A DNA stretch of 22,706 bases from Treponema sp. (GTDB taxonomy: Bacteria; Spirochaetota; Spirochaetia; Treponematales; Treponemataceae): contig JABUUX010000043.1 of NCBI GenBank assembly GCA_021442965.1, forward strand, positions 1 through 22,706. Reading direction: 5' to 3'. Position 1 is the first letter of the stretch. Each line of letters begins with the position of its first letter. This document shows, piece by piece, positions 6,934 to 15,166 of the stretch. The notes under the pieces are model-generated. The model worked only from the letters and a program-made list of their open reading frames with translations. It was not told the DNA's origin and searched no databases. Made by a program: the position numbers and the translations under genes.

Positions 6934-8361
6934 GTGAGTAAGCACGATTTTCCAAAAATCCATTTCTATGATCAGGATTTTGTAGATATTTACAATAAAA
7001 CATGGTCATGGGTTTCGTCCCAATGGATTGATCCGAAGTCAGGAGAAGAAAGCACAGACGGTTATTTTGTTTATCCGGAAGACGGTAAATATATATTGAA
7101 TCAAATGGATTCTGTTTTTTCATCTTTCTTTTTGGTATATTCAAACCGTAACTTTGAAGCAGAAAAAAATATCGATTATCTATATGCCCGTCAGGAACCT
7201 AATGGTGCTATTCGCTGGAAGTATGATCTTTCAACTAATGAACCTGTCTTAGAAAAGAAAAATCCCGAAGGTGTAGGTCTTCCTCTATTTGCATGGGCGG
7301 AATATAATCTTTTTCATAAATCAGCAAACAAACGCCGCATAAAAGAAATTATGCCGGTACTTCAGAAGTATATGGCATGGATAGATGAGACTTTTAAGAA
7401 ACCTAACGGTCTATATGCTGTTCCATTTCAGGCTTCAGGAATGTCAAATTCTCCTAGAGACGGTGCTGTTTATCCTGTAGATTTCAATGCATGTATGGCT
7501 CTCAATGCATCTTACATGTCCGCTTTAGGTGATATTTTAAATGATAAGGAATTGAGCTTTCAGTATCGCAAAATGTACTTCTCGATTAAGACTCGTGTAA
7601 ATTCTCTTATGTGGGATGATAAAACAGGATTCTACCATGATCTTGATAAAAATGAAGAACGTCTTAAAGAAAAAACAATCGCAGGTTTCTGGCCGCTTTT
7701 GGCTGAAATTCCTAATGCAGATAAGGCTGACTGTCTTGTAAATCATATCAATAATCCAAAGACATTTGGAACAGATCATCCTTTCCCGTCACTTTCAAAA
7801 GACAGTCCTTCTTTTAACGAAAAAGGAAATGCTTATTGTGGAAGTGTTTATCCGCTCTTCAATTTTATGGTTATAAAGGGGCTGGAAAAATACAATCAGT
7901 TTGAACTGGCTCGTGAATGTGCCATCCGCCACCTTTACTACGTACTTGAAGGCATGATACCGAATGATGACAAGCCGGGAGATTTGTACGAAGCATATCT
8001 TCCAGAAGGTGAAGGAAAGCCTTCTTCTAAAGCCAGGGGTGTATTCCCAAAACCACGTTATCTTCAGACAGCATCTCTTAGTACAATTGCTTTAATGATT
8101 GAAAATGTAATTGGTCTTTCTATCAGCCTTCCACGTAAAACAGTTGACTGGATTATTCCTAATCTGGAAATTATGGGAATTGAAAATCTTTCCCTCAAAC
8201 GAAACCTTATTACAATACTTAGTAACAAGAGTAACCGTGGTTGGGAAATTCAGATGGAAAGTGAAAAACTATATTACTTTACTATCAACATTATTGATCA
8301 GAAAAAGAAAACACTTCCGATTCCTTCGGGCAAGTGTTCAATGCTTATCGATAAACTCTAA
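6934..8361 (+). CDS. GH63/MGH1-like (alpha/alpha)6-barrel glycoside hydrolase
   Basis: 475 aa, GTG start supported by AGGAG 6 nt upstream. No signal peptide is seen, so it is probably cytoplasmic. Residues about 50-400 show the aromatic and helical repeat pattern of the GH37/GH63/mannosylglycerate-hydrolase-like clan. SGMSNSPRDG (168-177) corresponds to the clan's GMDNSPR block, where the Asp is usually the general acid; here that position is Ser171. LYEAYLPE (351-358), with Glu353, matches the region of the general base. The last about 75 residues look like a beta-sandwich cap. Substrate cannot be read: mannosyl- or glucosyl-glycerate and small alpha-glycosides are possibilities. It is 14 bp upstream of ppx, so cotranscribed. 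If another Asp (such as Asp176) does not replace Asp171, activity may differ from the family. Confidence 0.75.
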   Translation: MSKHDFPKIHFYDQDFVDIYNKTWSWVSSQWIDPKSGEESTDGYFVYPEDGKYILNQMDSVFSSFFLVYSNRNFEAEKNIDYLYARQEPNGAIRWKYDLSTNEPVLEKKNPEGVGLPLFAWAEYNLFHKSANKRRIKEIMPVLQKYMAWIDETFKKPNGLYAVPFQASGMSNSPRDGAVYPVDFNACMALNASYMSALGDILNDKELSFQYRKMYFSIKTRVNSLMWDDKTGFYHDLDKNEERLKEKTIAGFWPLLAEIPNADKADCLVNHINNPKTFGTDHPFPSLSKDSPSFNEKGNAYCGSVYPLFNFMVIKGLEKYNQFELARECAIRHLYYVLEGMIPNDDKPGDLYEAYLPEGEGKPSSKARGVFPKPRYLQTASLSTIALMIENVIGLSISLPRKTVDWIIPNLEIMGIENLSLKRNLITILSNKSNRGWEIQMESEKLYYFTINIIDQKKKTLPIPSGKCSMLIDKL

Positions 8362-8375
8362 AAAGGAAGGCACCT

Positions 8376-9905
8376 ATGGCAACTCCTGAAGCAGTTATTG
8401 AAATAGGCTCTACAGGAGTCCGCCTCCTGGTGGCCGAACTTACACCCGAAAATAAACGCAATGTCCTGGATCGTTCGGAACTTCCACTTCCTTTAGGTCG
8501 GGACGTTTTTACTTCCTTTGTTATTTCAAGAGAAACTCAGAATCAGTGCGTTCAGATTTTAAAACGCTTTCGTGAACAACTTGAAGGTTGGGGAATTACG
8601 CCGGAACAGACTTCTGTTGTTGCAGCATCTGCATTTCGTGAAGCAAAAAACCGTGATCCTGTTATGGATCGAATTCTGGTACAGACAGGATTTCGCGTTC
8701 GAATTATGGATGGTATTGAAGAAAACCGTCTTATGTATCTTGCAGTAGCTGAATGTTTGAAAGAAGAATCAGTTGTGGAACGTACAAAAAATACAATGAT
8801 TCTGGAAGTAAGCGGTGGTTCTACCGAAGTTATGATGATGCGTCAGGGGAAGATGGCTGGGGTTCATAGTCTTAAATTGGGAACAGTGCGTATAGAACAG
8901 CAGCTTAGAAGTTCCGTTTATACTTACGAAGATATGCGCCGTTATATTCGTGAAGCTGTTGTTAATACAAAAGGTTCTTTAGACAACGAACTTGATATTT
9001 CTGAAGTGGAACAGTTTATGGCAGTTGGTATTGATATGACTTTGGCTGCTATCAATGTTGGGAAACCACTTACAACTTTTCTTTGGGAAATTGATGTTAC
9101 TGCATTTGACCGTTTTGTTCGTCAGGTTCAGAATTATTCGGTGGATGAATGTGTAGCCAAATTTAAAATTTCGTACAATGATGCTCAGACTCTTCAGGCA
9201 AGTCTTCTTATTTACAATATTTTTATCAGGCTTACGAATGTTCAAAAAATTCTTGTGCCAGAAACAAATATTCGTGACGGTTTGATTATTAGCAAAACTT
9301 CCACACAGAATGAAGCTCTTATGGCAGAGTTCAACAGTCAGATTACAGCTTCTGCAAAAAACTTATTAAGGAAATTTCATGGTGATGAAAGTCATGCTGA
9401 GTGTGTAAGACAAAATGCACTCAAGTTATATGAGGCTATGAAGGCCGAAATTGGTCTTGATGAGCATGCAAAACTTCTTCTGGAAGTAGCGGCTATTCTT
9501 CACGATATTGGAATTTTTATTCACTTGAATCATCATAATGTCCACAGCCATTACATCATTAAGAATTCTGAAATCTTTGGGCTTTCTGAAACAGACAGAT
9601 CTCTTATTTCACAGATAGCAAAATATCATAGAGGTAAACTACAACCTCAAGATGATGAAAGTTTTGTCCTTCAACCTCGTACTTATCGAATGACTATCCT
9701 AAAACTTACAGCAGTTCTTAGAGTTGCTGATGCTTTGGACCGCAGTCACAGTCAAAGTTTTGAAGGTGTAAGAATGAATCTTACAGGGGATGTTCTGAAT
9801 ATTAAAACTGACTCTAAAAAAAATACAGTTCTTGAGAATATGGCTTTAGCAGAAAAAGGAGAATTATTTGAAACTGTGTTTGGATACAAGGTGGTGCTTT
9901 CATGA
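8376..9905 (+). CDS. ppx: Exopolyphosphatase / pppGpp phosphatase (Ppx/GppA) with C-terminal HD domain
   Basis: 509 aa, close to E. coli Ppx (about 513). Ppx/GppA enzymes release phosphate from polyphosphate ends or convert pppGpp to ppGpp. The ASKHA-fold N-terminal part has phosphate-binding loops AVIEIGSTGVRLLV (6-19) and EVSGGSTEV (144-152), plus the DGIEENR block (112-118) holding the likely catalytic Glu. The usual Asp of loop 1 ('DIGS') is Glu9 here. The C-terminal HD domain (about 330-460) has His340, His376-Asp377 in ILHDIG, His387/His392 and Asp452. AAGGAAGG precedes the ATG. The stop overlaps the ppk start (ATGA), so polyphosphate hydrolysis and synthesis are translationally coupled. 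Ppx versus GppA specificity cannot be told from sequence alone, but the ppk partner favours Ppx. Confidence 0.9.
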   Translation: MATPEAVIEIGSTGVRLLVAELTPENKRNVLDRSELPLPLGRDVFTSFVISRETQNQCVQILKRFREQLEGWGITPEQTSVVAASAFREAKNRDPVMDRILVQTGFRVRIMDGIEENRLMYLAVAECLKEESVVERTKNTMILEVSGGSTEVMMMRQGKMAGVHSLKLGTVRIEQQLRSSVYTYEDMRRYIREAVVNTKGSLDNELDISEVEQFMAVGIDMTLAAINVGKPLTTFLWEIDVTAFDRFVRQVQNYSVDECVAKFKISYNDAQTLQASLLIYNIFIRLTNVQKILVPETNIRDGLIISKTSTQNEALMAEFNSQITASAKNLLRKFHGDESHAECVRQNALKLYEAMKAEIGLDEHAKLLLEVAAILHDIGIFIHLNHHNVHSHYIIKNSEIFGLSETDRSLISQIAKYHRGKLQPQDDESFVLQPRTYRMTILKLTAVLRVADALDRSHSQSFEGVRMNLTGDVLNIKTDSKKNTVLENMALAEKGELFETVFGYKVVLS

Positions 9906-12037
9906 CAAACAATTTTTTTAATCGTGAACTTTCCTGGTTGGAATTTAATAACCGTGTTTTATGCAATGGACTTAAAAAAAGTCTGCCTCTTTTAGAAAGA
10001 CTCCAGTTCCTTTCTATCGTTACCAGTAACTTTGATGAATTCTTTCAAGTACGAGTTGCGGCAGCTAAACGAATGATGATGAATGGAGTAACGAAAGAAG
10101 ATTCATCCGGTCTTACTCCAAAAGAACTTCTTTCTAAGATTTCAGAACGTGCGCATGAAATAATTAAAAAACAAAATGAATGTCTTATGCTGGATGTGCT
10201 TCCAGAACTGGCAAAAAAAGGTTTGGAATATGTTTACCCTGCTGAATACACGGAAAGACAGAAAGATTTTGCTTCCACTTATTTTAGAAGTGAAGTTTTT
10301 CCTTTGCTGACACCTTTAAGAACTGATACAGAAGTGTTTCCTCCTGTATTAAATCTTGTTCAGTATGCAGCTTTTCTTCTGGCACCAATGAAAGGGGTAC
10401 AGACTCAGTCTACAGGACTTGAAGGAAATGCTGATGCGCAAAAAATCGCTCTTATTCAAATTCCTTCAGGGCTTGGACACGTTGTATGGCTCCCCGGAGA
10501 AAAGGGTAATAAACCGTTTACACTTCTTTCAGATATTATCACAGAATTCGGGCGTCAGATTTTTCCGGGTTTTGAAGTATCAGAAACTTTAGTTTTTAAA
10601 GTAACTAGAGATGCTGACTTTGCTGTAAACGAAGAAGTAAGAAATAAAACAGAAGCAAAAGAAACTGAACTGTTTATTCATGAGATGGAAAAAGTTCTTT
10701 TAAAACGCCGGTCCTCTTTTCCTGTTCAGATGACTTGTAATTCGTCAAGTGTTAAACTCATGGAATTCCTTATGGATAAAATGGAACTGAAGGAAAAAGA
10801 TGTTTACAAAGTTTCAGGAATAATTGATCCTGGTGTAATTGACATTCGAAGTGCTGATGATGACGGAAGTCTTCAGTTTGAAAAGTGGAATCATTTTTAT
10901 CCACATGATCTTCCGGAAGAGGAACCATTTTGGGATTATTTAAAACTTCATGATAAGATTCTTCACGTTCCTTATGAAAGTTATGATCCGGTAATTAAGA
11001 TGCTGGATGATGCTGCAGATGACAAAGATGTCCTTGCTATAAAAATGACTCTTTATCGTACCGGACGTGATTCCCCAATTATTCCTGCCCTTGTTCGTGC
11101 TGCACAGAACGGAAAACAGGTTGTAGTACTTGTTGAATTAAAAGCACGCTTTGATGAAGAAAGAAATATAGCATGGGCTTCTGTTTTGGAAAATGCTGGA
11201 GTAACTGTAATTTATGGTCTTGAAAATCTAAAAGTACATGCAAAAATTCTTATGGTGATGCGCCGTGAAAAAGAAACAATCCGTCGATACGTTCATCTTG
11301 CAACCGGAAACTATAATCCAAAGACCGCAAAACTATATTCGGATATTTCATTATTTACCGCAAATCCAAAAATAGCCTCTGATGCAACATTATTTTTTAA
11401 TCTGGTTACAGGTTATTCATCTCTTCAAAAAATGGATAATCTGTCTATGGCTCCGATTTCATTAAAATCAAGACTTCTTCAAATGATTGAACGAGAAATT
11501 GAACAGTCAACACTTCAAAAACCAGGGCTGATTATTGCTAAAATGAACAGTCTTACTCATGAAGAAATGATTAGTGCATTATATCGGGCAAGCCAGGCTG
11601 GTGTAAAAGTTTTGCTTAATATTCGCGGTATTTGTATGCTGGTTCCTGGCGTAGAAGGTCTTTCAGAAAATATAAGAGTTGTTTCTATTGTAGACCGTTA
11701 TCTGGAACATGCCCGCATTTTCTATTTCCAAAATGGAGGAACCGAAGAAATATATTGTTCAAGTGCTGACTGGATGAGCCGTAATCTGGATCGCAGAATA
11801 GAACTTATGTTTCCTATATTGGAAAAATCCGCCTTTGATGAAGTAAAAGGCATTCTTGATACATATTTTGAAGATACAGATTCTGCCATGGAATTGCATA
11901 ATGATGGCACTTGGAAGAAATGTGAAAATAAAATAAACGGCATTAATGCTCAGGAAACTTTATACAAAAAATATAAAAAAAGAGCAGAAGAACACGAACG
12001 AAAAATTGAAACAGAATTCAAAGTTAGAAGAAAATGA
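9902..12037 (+). CDS. ppk1: Polyphosphate kinase 1
   Basis: 711 aa, the normal PPK1 length. It reversibly transfers the ATP gamma-phosphate to polyphosphate and is membrane-associated in E. coli. Visible blocks: NRELSWLEFNNRVL at the N-terminus (7-20), the N2 region, then two phospholipase-D-like catalytic domains. LKVHAKI (443-449) holds His446, equivalent to the autophosphorylated His435 of E. coli. HLATGNYNPKTA (465-476) follows, and DRYLEHARIFYF (598-609) holds His603, equivalent to His592. SADWMSRNLDRRIE (621-634) is also intact. It starts 4 nt inside ppx. All key residues are present, so the enzyme should be active. Confidence 0.97.
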   Translation: MTNNFFNRELSWLEFNNRVLCNGLKKSLPLLERLQFLSIVTSNFDEFFQVRVAAAKRMMMNGVTKEDSSGLTPKELLSKISERAHEIIKKQNECLMLDVLPELAKKGLEYVYPAEYTERQKDFASTYFRSEVFPLLTPLRTDTEVFPPVLNLVQYAAFLLAPMKGVQTQSTGLEGNADAQKIALIQIPSGLGHVVWLPGEKGNKPFTLLSDIITEFGRQIFPGFEVSETLVFKVTRDADFAVNEEVRNKTEAKETELFIHEMEKVLLKRRSSFPVQMTCNSSSVKLMEFLMDKMELKEKDVYKVSGIIDPGVIDIRSADDDGSLQFEKWNHFYPHDLPEEEPFWDYLKLHDKILHVPYESYDPVIKMLDDAADDKDVLAIKMTLYRTGRDSPIIPALVRAAQNGKQVVVLVELKARFDEERNIAWASVLENAGVTVIYGLENLKVHAKILMVMRREKETIRRYVHLATGNYNPKTAKLYSDISLFTANPKIASDATLFFNLVTGYSSLQKMDNLSMAPISLKSRLLQMIEREIEQSTLQKPGLIIAKMNSLTHEEMISALYRASQAGVKVLLNIRGICMLVPGVEGLSENIRVVSIVDRYLEHARIFYFQNGGTEEIYCSSADWMSRNLDRRIELMFPILEKSAFDEVKGILDTYFEDTDSAMELHNDGTWKKCENKINGINAQETLYKKYKKRAEEHERKIETEFKVRRK

Positions 12038-12104
12038 GAATGTTGAATATTGATTAGTTCGATAACTTCTTAAAAAAATCATAAAAGATGTAAGGAGACT
12101 TGAG

Positions 12105-13274
12105 GTGATTCATAAAAAATACTTTGAGATGGTAAAAAAACAAAATAAACTTTTGACAAAGAAAAATTCCGTTGATAAAAATTTTTATAATGGAATTTAC
12201 GAGCGTTATGTAAATCCTGTTTTGACACGTAATCATATTCCTCTTACTTGGAAATATGATTTGAATGAAGAAACTAATCCTTTTTTTATGGAGAGACTTG
12301 GTGTAAATGCCGTTATGAATTCCGGGGCAATTTATCTGAACGGGAAATACTGTCTGGTTGCCCGAATTGAAGGAAATGACCGTAAATCATTTTTCGGAGT
12401 TGCTGAAAGTGAAAACGGCATCGATAACTTTCATTTCCGTGATTATCCAATAGAACTTCCTGATACCTGTCCTGAAGAAACTAATGTTTATGATATGCGA
12501 CTCACTCAGCACGAAGACGGCTGGATTTACGGTACCTTCTGCTCAGAATCAAAAGACACTTCAAGTAAAGATTTAAGTGCAGCAGTGGCTGCATGCGGGA
12601 TTGTTAGAACAAAAGATTTGGAACACTGGGAACGCCTTCCGAATCTTATTACAAAAAAATCTCCACAGCAGAGAAATGTTGTGCTTCATCCGGAATTTGT
12701 AAACGGGAAGTATGCATTTTATACGCGCCCTATGGATGATTTTATTGATACAGGAAGTGGAGGGGGAATAGGATTTGGGCTTTGTGATGATATAACACAT
12801 GCCGTAATTGATGAAGAAAAAATAATCAGTCCACGAGTTTATCATACAATTACCGAAGTAAAAAATGGTGCCGGTGCTGTTCCCATAAAAACAGACAAAG
12901 GCTGGATTCACATTTCTCATGGAGTTCGTAACACAGCTGCAGGTCTTAGGTATGTTCTTTATGTTTATGCTACAAGTTTAGAAGATCCTTCAAAAGTAAT
13001 TGCAGAACCCGGAGGATTTTTCCTGGTTCCTCTAGGAAAAGAAAGAGTTGGAGATGTTTCAAATGTTGTTTTTTCTAACGGTGCAATCGTAAAAGACGGG
13101 AAAGTTTTTATTTATTATGCTTCAAGTGATACGCGTCTTCATGTTGCAACAACTACATTGGCTCGTCTTATTGATTACACATTTAATACACCTAAAGACC
13201 TTCACCGTTCCCCATCTTGTGTAAAACAGAGAAAGGAACTGATAAAAAATAACTTGGAACTGTTGAATAAGTAA
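12105..13274 (+). CDS. GH130 phosphorylase, probably 4-O-beta-D-mannosyl-D-glucose phosphorylase
   Basis: 389 aa, GTG start chosen because AAGGAG lies 7 nt upstream; the ATG at 12129 has a poorer site. The five-bladed-propeller GH130 pattern is clear: [19 protein letters not shown] (72-90), [15 protein letters not shown] (129-143), [20 protein letters not shown] (190-209) and [10 protein letters not shown] (217-226). Asp130 aligns with the catalytic Asp131 of the Bacteroides enzyme. Length and motifs point to subfamily GH130_1: mannosyl-glucose plus phosphate gives mannose-1-phosphate plus glucose, in the cytoplasm. The usual neighbours, cellobiose 2-epimerase and a mannanase, are absent. Instead it follows ppk by 67 bp with no obvious terminator between. 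Subfamily assignment is probable, not proven. Confidence 0.88.
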   Translation: MIHKKYFEMVKKQNKLLTKKNSVDKNFYNGIYERYVNPVLTRNHIPLTWKYDLNEETNPFFMERLGVNAVMNSGAIYLNGKYCLVARIEGNDRKSFFGVAESENGIDNFHFRDYPIELPDTCPEETNVYDMRLTQHEDGWIYGTFCSESKDTSSKDLSAAVAACGIVRTKDLEHWERLPNLITKKSPQQRNVVLHPEFVNGKYAFYTRPMDDFIDTGSGGGIGFGLCDDITHAVIDEEKIISPRVYHTITEVKNGAGAVPIKTDKGWIHISHGVRNTAAGLRYVLYVYATSLEDPSKVIAEPGGFFLVPLGKERVGDVSNVVFSNGAIVKDGKVFIYYASSDTRLHVATTTLARLIDYTFNTPKDLHRSPSCVKQRKELIKNNLELLNK

Positions 13275-13292
13275 AATCAACATTGTCCTTAC

Positions 13293-13317
13293 GGTGGTTG
13301 AGTTCATCGAAACCACC
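13293..13317. repeat. REP-like dispersed hairpin, copy 1
   Basis: GGTGGTT (13293-13299) pairs with AACCACC (13311-13317). The loop carries GAG...ATCGA, giving the pattern GGTGGTTGAG...TCGAAACC that recurs at 14134. It lies 18 bp after the GH130 stop and lacks a close T-run, so it is more likely a REP-type element or processing hairpin than a classical terminator. Confidence 0.6.
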
Positions 13318-13335
13318 ACAGACTAAAATTTTGCT

Positions 13336-13363
13336 GTGACAGGTTATTTGCGTTTCTTACAAT
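13336..13363 (+). promoter_or_regulatory. Candidate promoter of tcdA
   Basis: GTGACA (13336-13341), 16-bp spacer, TACAAT (13358-13363); both boxes match consensus at 5 of 6. The start would fall near 13370, inside the AGGGGGG ribosome site (13367-13373), which weakens the call. Confidence 0.4.
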
Positions 13364-13381
13364 GACAGGGGGGATATATTT

Positions 13382-14113
13382 ATGAATGAAATATTTAGTC
13401 GCACACAAAGGTTGATTGGAATAGATGCATTTGAAAAACTTCAATCTTGTCATGTGGCAGTTTTTGGAGTTGGTGGAGTTGGCGGATATGTGGTGGAAGC
13501 TCTTGTCAGAAGTGGTGTAGGGGAAATTACAGTTATAGATAATGATATAGTTTCAGAGTCAAATATAAACCGCCAGATTATCGCACTACATTCTACTCTT
13601 GGGCGTGATAAAGTTGATGTAATAAAAGAACGCGCTCTCGACATTAACCCGAAAATAAAATTCAATGCCATAAAATCTTTTTTCCTTCCGTCAAATTCAT
13701 CTGATTTCGATTTTAAGAAATTTGACTACGTTGTGGACGCTGTTGATACGGTGACTGCAAAAATTGAAATTATCAGATGTGCAAAGGAAGCGGGTGTTCC
13801 TGTCATTAGTTCAATGGGAACCGGAAATCACCTGGATGCATCAAAATTCCAGATTGCAGATATTTCCAAGACCTCAGTTTGTCCGCTTGCCCGTGTAATG
13901 AGACGTGAACTTAAGGCTCGAAGAATTGAAAAAGTGAAAGTGCTTTTTAGTACAGAAAAACCGATAAAAAATCAAAGCAAAACTCAGACTTACTTGGATG
14001 AAAAAGAATCTGTTACTCCTCCACCTGCAAGTATAGGTTTTATACCGCCTGTAGCGGGGCTTTTGATTGCAGGTGAAGTAGTTCGGAATCTGATAATGCG
14101 AGAGGGGCAGTAG
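13382..14113 (+). CDS. tcdA: tRNA threonylcarbamoyladenosine dehydratase TcdA
   Basis: 243 aa. TcdA uses ATP to cyclise t6A37 of ANN-decoding tRNAs to ct6A. The protein is an E1/ThiF-like Rossmann domain: FSRTQRLIG at the start (5-13), nucleotide loop GVGGVGG (29-35), acidic VIDNDIV (51-57), arginine finger in NINRQ (61-65) and VDAVDT (118-123). The TcdA-specific tail follows, with SSMGTGNHLD (143-152), the KTSVCPLARVMRRELK block (163-178) and PPASIGFIPPVAG (214-226). These separate it from MoeB and ThiF. A very strong AGGGGGG ribosome site lies 8 nt before the ATG. It seems to be its own unit, after a REP-like hairpin and convergent with cysE. Confidence 0.92.
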   Translation: MNEIFSRTQRLIGIDAFEKLQSCHVAVFGVGGVGGYVVEALVRSGVGEITVIDNDIVSESNINRQIIALHSTLGRDKVDVIKERALDINPKIKFNAIKSFFLPSNSSDFDFKKFDYVVDAVDTVTAKIEIIRCAKEAGVPVISSMGTGNHLDASKFQIADISKTSVCPLARVMRRELKARRIEKVKVLFSTEKPIKNQSKTQTYLDEKESVTPPPASIGFIPPVAGLLIAGEVVRNLIMREGQ

Positions 14114-14125
14114 CAGCGCGTAGCG

Positions 14126-14166
14126 TTCTGTATGGTGGTTGAGAAAATCGAAACCGCCATACAGAA
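14126..14166. repeat. REP-like dispersed hairpin, copy 2 (15-bp stem)
   Basis: TTCTGTATGGTGGTT (14126-14140) pairs with AACCGCCATACAGAA (14152-14166) with one G-T pair. The core GGTGGTTGAG...ATCGAAACC is shared with the hairpin at 13293, but the outer stem differs and keeps compensating bases, as expected for a conserved folded element. It lies between the convergent tcdA and cysE genes. Confidence 0.65.
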
Positions 14167-14171
14167 TGGAG

Positions 14172-14202
14172 CGCGTAAGACGCGGAACTGCGAATGACCC
14201 GA
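14172..14202. repeat. GC-rich hairpin pair next to REP-like copy 2
   Basis: CGCGT/ACGCG (14172-14176 with 14180-14184) and CGGC/GCCG (14193-14196 with 14199-14202) form two short stems. The 14114-14220 gap is far more GC-rich than the surrounding genes. It holds no coding sequence, tRNA or attC site that I can support. Confidence 0.4.
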
Positions 14203-14223
14203 CGGCTTGCCGGCTCGCCCGAA

Positions 14224-15093
14224 TTAATCTCTTTCAGCAATAACTGTTTTTCCAGCCTCTACAGATTTTGTAATCCAAGTGTTTCCGCCAATGACGGCAC
14301 CTTTTCCTATTACTGTATCTCCGCCAAGAATAGTGGCATTTGCGTAAATTGTTACGTCGTCTTCGATTGTCGGGTGACGTTTGTTTCCCTGCAGAGATTT
14401 TTTTACGCTCAAAGCTCCCAAAGTAACTCCCTGATATAGTTTTACATTGTTTCCTATAACACAGGTTTCCCCAATTACAATACCGGTACCGTGGTCAATG
14501 AAAAATGATTCGCCAATTCTGGCTCCGGGATGAATATCTATTCCTGTTTTTCCATGGACGTGTTCACTCATAATGCGCGGAATAATCGGTACTCCGTTTT
14601 TGAAAAGAAAATATGCAATGCGGTGAACAAGAATTGCTTCGAGACCCGGGTAAGAAAGAATAATTTCTTCGTCTGATTTTGCAGCCGGGTCCCCCGCCAG
14701 AAGTGCTTTAACATCAAGCGAAATAAGACGGCGGATTTCAGGAATTTCTTCTATGAGAGCAAGAGCTGTTTTTTCTGCAAGGTGGAAACAGGTGCTGTTT
14801 GGAATTACTGTGGAAGTAACCTTCTTACAACTCATTGTAAAAACTAAAGCTTTTTCTATTTCTTTTGTAAGTGTTGCAATAATGCTGTTTACTTTAAGAC
14901 CCGTTACATAGCGAAGATTTGTAGGACTGATTTCTTCAGCTTTTCTGAATCCTGGGAAAACAAGACTTTGTAAATCAGAAAGAACATTAACAACATTTTC
15001 CCTGTTAGGAAAATTTTCAGTTTCGCTTCTGTTGATTAAGCCGTAAGTGTCATAGGAATCAAGAATTCCGTCAATAAGTCCGTCAATATTCAT
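14224..15093 (-). CDS. cysE: Serine O-acetyltransferase
   Basis: 289 aa. It acetylates serine from acetyl-CoA, the first committed step of cysteine synthesis. The helical N-terminal domain (1-170) is followed by a left-handed beta-helix of hexapeptide repeats (about 182-285). [11 protein letters not shown] (184-194) and [14 protein letters not shown] (197-210) supply Asp186 and His201, equivalent to the catalytic Asp143 and His158 of the E. coli enzyme. [11 protein letters not shown] (222-232) and the acetyl-CoA loop around GNKRHP are present. The N-terminal extension resembles EpsC/SRPG-type acetyltransferases more than E. coli CysE. There is no Shine-Dalgarno sequence; an extended -10 ends 6 nt before the ATG. 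It lies 73 bp downstream of the PTS-like gene on the same strand. Confidence 0.93.
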   Translation of the reverse strand: MNIDGLIDGILDSYDTYGLINRSETENFPNRENVVNVLSDLQSLVFPGFRKAEEISPTNLRYVTGLKVNSIIATLTKEIEKALVFTMSCKKVTSTVIPNSTCFHLAEKTALALIEEIPEIRRLISLDVKALLAGDPAAKSDEEIILSYPGLEAILVHRIAYFLFKNGVPIIPRIMSEHVHGKTGIDIHPGARIGESFFIDHGTGIVIGETCVIGNNVKLYQGVTLGALSVKKSLQGNKRHPTIEDDVTIYANATILGGDTVIGKGAVIGGNTWITKSVEAGKTVIAERD

Positions 15094-15099
15094 AATTAC

Positions 15100-15108
15100 A
15101 ATATATCA
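15100..15108 (-). promoter_or_regulatory. Extended -10 promoter abutting the cysE start
   Basis: The complement reads TGaTATATT (TG at 15108-15107, -10 at 15105-15100). No recognisable -35 lies at the right distance, as is typical of extended -10 promoters. Only 6 nt separate the -10 box from the ATG, so the transcript would be nearly or fully leaderless. Confidence 0.5.
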
Positions 15109-15166
15109 CATTAAGCGTTGAAGGAACAGAATAGAAGTCCGACTTCTTGGAGTTATATAAAATAAA

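Noticed and set aside
12054..12236. Minus-strand 60-codon open frame between ppk1 and the GH130 gene
   Set aside because: It overlaps the GH130 start region, has no ribosome site and encodes Phe/Ile-rich sequence typical of AT-rich shadows.
13293..13317. Rho-independent terminator after the GH130 gene
   Set aside because: The stem is good but no T-run follows within several bases on either strand; the recurrence at 14126 favours a repeat element.
14114..14223. tRNA gene or small RNA in the GC-rich gap between tcdA and cysE
   Set aside because: Stems are simple hairpins without cloverleaf arms, TTC loop or acceptor stem; REP-like elements explain them better.
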